A DNA stretch of 27,584 nt from CALRBF01 sp964646465. Its GTDB lineage: Bacteria > Patescibacteriota > Minisyncoccia > SW-4-49-11. Position 1 is the stretch's first letter. Every line of letters begins with the position of its first letter. Both the position numbers and the translations under genes were made by a program. Shown in pieces: positions 25,100 through 27,584 of the stretch. Location of the stretch: assembly GCA_964646465.1 (NCBI GenBank), contig CAZYEN010000010.1, positions 1-27,584 of the forward strand, read 5' to 3'. The notes below the pieces were generated by a model that made no database searches, had not been told where the DNA came from, and saw nothing but the letters and a program-made list of their open reading frames with translations.

Positions 25100-25420
25100 A
25101 AAATTCATCCACCCCCTCCTTTCAGGCACCCCCTCCTAAAAGGGGGACAGAATACAGTTCCACCCCGTCAGGCAACGCCTGCCACCCCTCAAGAGGGGAA
25201 TTAGCTCAGTCCTTACTCCGTCGTCGCAAATGGGATTTGCTCCTTGAAAACCCACGGTTTCCAACACTCGGTCTTTGACCTCGTTGCCTTCCTCCACGGG
25301 AAAAGTTCCTTTTTCCCGACCCTTTTCCCAAAAGCTAAAGCCTTTTTACGGGTACTCCCTCCAAAGGGAGACAGAATACGGATCATTCCGCCCCGCCCCT
25401 TTCAAGAGGGAAATTTTTAT
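25100..25420. repeat. Right hairpin-mosaic element, partly inverted relative to the left one
   Basis: No credible gene lies in this spacer. It contains CCCCTC-AA-GAGGGG (25185-25198) and CAGGC-AAC-GCCTG (25169-25181), the reverse complement of the left B unit with high identity over about 45 bp; CTCAGTCC (25205-25212); hairpins GCAAAT-GGG-ATTTGC (25226-25240), AAACC-CAC-GGTTT (25248-25260) and CGGGAAAA-GTTCCT-TTTTCCCG (25297-25318); CTCCCT-CCAA-AGGGAG (about 25355-25370), the inverse of the left A unit including its flanks; and a shortened B-like piece at 25385-25419. A TCCACCCCCTCC box at about 25107-25119 is in the same orientation as on the left. Confidence 0.85.
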
Positions 25421-25425
25421 AATCA

Positions 25426-26373
25426 TTACTCACTTACAAAATAGGTTTCTTTGTAGCCATTGGCGAAGCTTTTGGCGTCGCTGGAGTTTTTGCCTTCTAT
25501 TTTGAGTTTGGTGATGGCTATATTACCATTGTTTGTTCCGATTATAATTCTATTTTGGGTGTTGTCAAATTGCCAATGTCCGGCTTGTAGCTTTGAGTGA
25601 GTGTTGATTGGCTCTAGCTCTATTTGCTCGAATATAACTTTTTTACCATTGTTGAGGTGGGTGTAGACTTGGGGCCAGATGATATAAGCTCGATATAGGT
25701 TGATTATATCTTGTGAGGTGTGTTTTTGCCAATTAATTTGTCCGTCTTGTTTTTGGACCATTGAGACTATGCTGGCTTGTGTGTCATCTTGTGTTTGTGG
25801 GCTGATATGTCCAGTTATGAACTTTGGTAAGGCTTCTGATAGAATTTTGTCACTGATGTCTATAATCTTTTGCTCTAATTCTATATAGGTGTCGGTGGGG
25901 GATATGTCTATATCTTCTTGTGATATTATTGGGCCGTGATCCATTAAGTGGTCTAATTGCATTAGGCTGACGGCGGTTTGCTTGTCTCCATTGCGTAGGC
26001 TGGCTTGAATGGGGGATGGTCCTCGGTATTGTGGTAATCTGGAGGGGTGTATATTCAGGACTTTATTGGGCATTATATCTAAGATTGTTTGTGGGATGAT
26101 TTTACCATAAGCGATTACTAACCAGATGTCTGACTTGAGTCTGCTTAATAATTCTATTGTCTCTGGGTTGTTGAGCTTGTCTGGGCTAAATACTGGGATA
26201 TTATGTGTATTGGCAAATTCTTTGAGTGGGCTTGGGGTTATGATTTTTTTCCTTCCTTGTGGTGTGTCAGGGGTGGTGATAATGGCTACAATCTCTGTCC
26301 AAGTTAAAAGGTTGTCGGCTATTGCTACTGCCAGAGAGGGGGTTCCCCAAAGTATAATTTTGGGTTTAGACAT
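25426..26373 (-). CDS. fmt: Methionyl-tRNA formyltransferase
   Basis: It formylates Met on initiator tRNA using 10-formyl-THF. The 315-residue protein begins MSKPKIILWGTPSLAVAIADNLL, with TPDTPQGRKK, the catalytic region VLNIHPSRLPQYRGPSPIQ (Asn and His), and LMDHGPII carrying the catalytic Asp. The C-terminal OB-like domain (about 205-310) is present. ATG 26373 overlaps the def stop by 8 nt (ATGTCTAA); an upstream in-frame start would only duplicate def sequence. A weak GCAGGT lies about 10 nt before the ATG, the only Shine-Dalgarno-like element I noted. The coding strand is C-rich and G-poor. Confidence 0.96.
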   Translation of the reverse strand: MSKPKIILWGTPSLAVAIADNLLTWTEIVAIITTPDTPQGRKKIITPSPLKEFANTHNIPVFSPDKLNNPETIELLSRLKSDIWLVIAYGKIIPQTILDIMPNKVLNIHPSRLPQYRGPSPIQASLRNGDKQTAVSLMQLDHLMDHGPIISQEDIDISPTDTYIELEQKIIDISDKILSEALPKFITGHISPQTQDDTQASIVSMVQKQDGQINWQKHTSQDIINLYRAYIIWPQVYTHLNNGKKVIFEQIELEPINTHSKLQAGHWQFDNTQNRIIIGTNNGNIAITKLKIEGKNSSDAKSFANGYKETYFVSE

Positions 26374-26884
26374 AAATTTTACCTGCTTCTTTTGGTTTGA
26401 TTGGAAGTGCTTTGTCGGCAAATAGGATGCCGTCTAAATGGTCTATTTCATGTTGTATTATTCGGGCAAATATTCCTGTGGCTTCGCCTCCTATTGTCTC
26501 TCCTTTGAGATTGAGTCCAGTGAAGACTATACTAGTTGGCCTGACTACATCGGCAAAATATTCTGGTAAGGATAAGCAGCCTTCTTCCATCACTGATGTG
26601 TCGGTACTGACTGAGGTTAATACTGGGTTGATGACTATATAATGTTGGTCTAATTTACAGCTATCAAATCCTGTTTTTTCAAAATACTCTCCTGGAATAT
26701 TGATTAATATCATTCTGACATTGTTTCCAACTTGAGGTGCAGCAAGTCCCATCCCATTGTTTGGATGTATGCTAGACTTCATATCCCGAGCTAATTTATG
26801 TATCTCTCGAGTTATGGCATCGATTGGTTTAGATGGTGTGCGAAGGATTGGGTTCTTTAACCCAGTTTCTATGTCCAGAATCAT
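26366..26884 (-). CDS. def: Peptide deformylase
   Basis: It removes the N-terminal formyl group from new proteins, complementing fmt. The 172-residue protein has motif 1 GMGLAAPQVG, motif 2 EGCLSLPE with the metal-binding Cys, and motif 3 QHEIDHLDG with the two metal-binding His and catalytic Glu. The in-frame start at 26941 would overlap the promoter and add a hydrophobic leader absent in the family, so ATG 26884 (MILDIETGLKNPILR) is chosen. It is first in a def-fmt operon, translationally coupled by the 8-nt overlap. Confidence 0.96.
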   Translation of the reverse strand: MILDIETGLKNPILRTPSKPIDAITREIHKLARDMKSSIHPNNGMGLAAPQVGNNVRMILINIPGEYFEKTGFDSCKLDQHYIVINPVLTSVSTDTSVMEEGCLSLPEYFADVVRPTSIVFTGLNLKGETIGGEATGIFARIIQHEIDHLDGILFADKALPIKPKEAGKIYV

Positions 26885-26912
26885 AGCTAAAAATATGTTA
26901 GTATATGTTATT

Positions 26913-26941
26913 ATTATAGCATAAAATGCTGAAAATAGCAA
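26913..26941 (-). promoter_or_regulatory. Promoter of def-fmt
   Basis: On the minus strand: TTGCTA (26941-26936), 17 nt, TATAAT (26918-26913) with TG extension (TGCTATAAT). The ATG is 28 nt downstream of the -10. Confidence 0.85.
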
Positions 26942-26954
26942 GGTTTAGAAAGGG

Positions 26955-27095
26955 ATTATAAATTATGAATTATGAATGGTAAATGATAAATTACATCCAC
27001 CCTGTCCACTCCCTTATAAATACGACATGAACCAACCCCTCCAAAGGAGTACAGAATCCAGCCTAATTTTACCCCCCCCTCCTATTCTCAAAATT
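26955..27095. repeat. Third, reduced mosaic element between def and gatB
   Basis: It holds an AT-rich GAATTATGAATGGTAAAT-like run (about 26967-26984) that matches the reverse complement of the left element's AT boxes (GAATTRTGAATGGTRAAT), a TCCACCCTGTCC box (about 26995-27006), and CCTCCAAAGGAGTACAGAAT (27039-27058), a shortened A unit in the orientation seen on the right. No gene is seen here. Confidence 0.65.
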
Positions 27096-27104
27096 GTAAT
27101 ACTA

Positions 27105-27113
27105 TGATATAAT
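27105..27113 (+). promoter_or_regulatory. Extended -10 promoter of gatB
   Basis: TGATATAAT is a perfect extended -10. A partial -35 TTCTCA sits 17 nt upstream (27085-27090). ATG 27141 is 27 nt downstream. Confidence 0.7.
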
Positions 27114-27140
27114 TAGTTTTAAATAATACCTATATATATT

Positions 27141-27584
27141 ATGAAAGAATACGAAGCAGTTATTGGAATGGAGGTTCATGTTGAATCTAAAACAAAATCT
27201 AAAATGTTTTGTTCCTGTGTGAATGGATTAGGGCTTGAAGATAAGCCTAATATTCATATTTGCCCAATTTGTACTGGTCATCCTGGTACTTTGCCGGTGC
27301 CAAATCGCGAGGCTTTGGTTAAACTTGCTCGTTTTGGACAGGCTTTGAATTGTAATATTTCAGATTATACTTGGTTTGAGAGGAAAAGTTATTTTTATCC
27401 TGATTTACCGAAAGGTTATCAGATTACTCAGTATGAGCGTCCTCTATGTTATGATGGGGAGATTGAGATTATGACTTCTCAAGGTGTGAAGCATATTCGT
27501 ATTACTAGAATTCATATGGAGGAGGATACTGGTAAACTATCCCATATCAATGGTAAGACTGTGGTTGATTATAATCGAGCGGGA
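27141..27584 (+). CDS. gatB: Asp/Glu-tRNA(Asn/Gln) amidotransferase subunit B, 5' part only
   Basis: GatB binds misacylated Glu-tRNA(Gln) or Asp-tRNA(Asn) and activates it for amidation with GatA/GatC. The first 148 codons are present and the frame is open to the window edge. It starts MKEYEAVIGMEVHVE and carries the zinc-site cysteines FCSC and CPICTGHPG, then PVPNREAL, KSYFYPDLPKGYQITQYE and RIHMEEDTGKL. These are the conserved features of the GatB N-terminal half in the usual order. It is transcribed divergently from def with its own promoter. Confidence 0.95.
   Translation, partial: MKEYEAVIGMEVHVESKTKSKMFCSCVNGLGLEDKPNIHICPICTGHPGTLPVPNREALVKLARFGQALNCNISDYTWFERKSYFYPDLPKGYQITQYERPLCYDGEIEIMTSQGVKHIRITRIHMEEDTGKLSHINGKTVVDYNRAG

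Noticed and set aside
25244..25505. Two overlapping plus-strand ORFs of 66 and 76 codons in the right spacer
   Set aside because: They are made of hairpin repeat DNA and the second runs into fmt antisense; no promoter or start context is seen.
26126..26642. Plus-strand ORFs of 99 and 81 codons over fmt and def
   Set aside because: They are antisense to two clearly identified enzymes.
2..27584. Recoded TGA (Gly or Trp) as in some CPR lineages
   Set aside because: All recognised genes are full length under the standard code and no gene needs TGA read-through.

Overview
The window is AT-rich (roughly 30% G+C by eye), densely packed, and uses the standard genetic code, since every recognisable gene reads through without internal TGA. 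Protein style points to a Patescibacteria (Candidate Phyla Radiation) genome: short or absent spacers, almost no Shine-Dalgarno sequences, CPR-type receiver domains, a RodZ-like protein with an Ig-like tail, a compact RNase P RNA, and a very large secreted or membrane protein of unknown function. I cannot place it in a specific phylum from this window.

Layout. (1) 2-2155: the 3' part of an exported subtilisin-family protease with six C-terminal repeats; its start lies left of the window. (2) 2224-3252: GAPDH, with its own promoter. (3) 3305-10506: a tight six-gene operon: HIT protein, FtsK, RodZ-like protein, enolase, a tandem pseudo-receiver protein and RecJ. (4) 10547-10830: RNase P RNA with a clear promoter. 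(5) 10908-18049: a cell-surface block: a polyprenyl-phosphate sugar transferase, a 1377-residue cysteine-free membrane protein, a small acidic partner gene, and a convergent GT4-like glycosyltransferase. (6) 18398-24667: a defence-like block with a complete type III restriction-modification pair (mod, res) and a KAP-family P-loop NTPase. (7) 24724-25079: a tiny G+C-richer minus-strand transcription unit with a near-consensus promoter, a 77-codon acidic ORF and a strong terminator. (8) 25426-26884: def-fmt on the minus strand. (9) 27141-end: the start of gatB. Peptide deformylase, Met-tRNA formyltransferase and GatB are core translation genes, so blocks 6 and 7 look like accessory DNA lying between housekeeping loci.

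From 18.1 kb onward, three spacers between transcription units carry G+C-rich mosaics of short hairpins and recurring boxes. Related copies flank the defence block in opposite orientation, and between copies the hairpin stems change while base pairing is kept. Nothing of this kind is visible in the first 18 kb.

Promoters are unusually easy to read. Most genes outside operon interiors have an extended -10 (TGnTATAAT-like), often with a 17-nt spacer to a TTGACA or TTGCTA -35, and the ATG lies about 25-36 nt after the -10. Nearly all ATGs follow an A/T run ending in T with no Shine-Dalgarno. The most promising leads are the hairpin mosaics, the small acidic minus-strand gene beside the defence block, the tandem receiver protein that lacks both phospho-acceptor aspartates, and the giant surface protein with three degenerate C-terminal modules.
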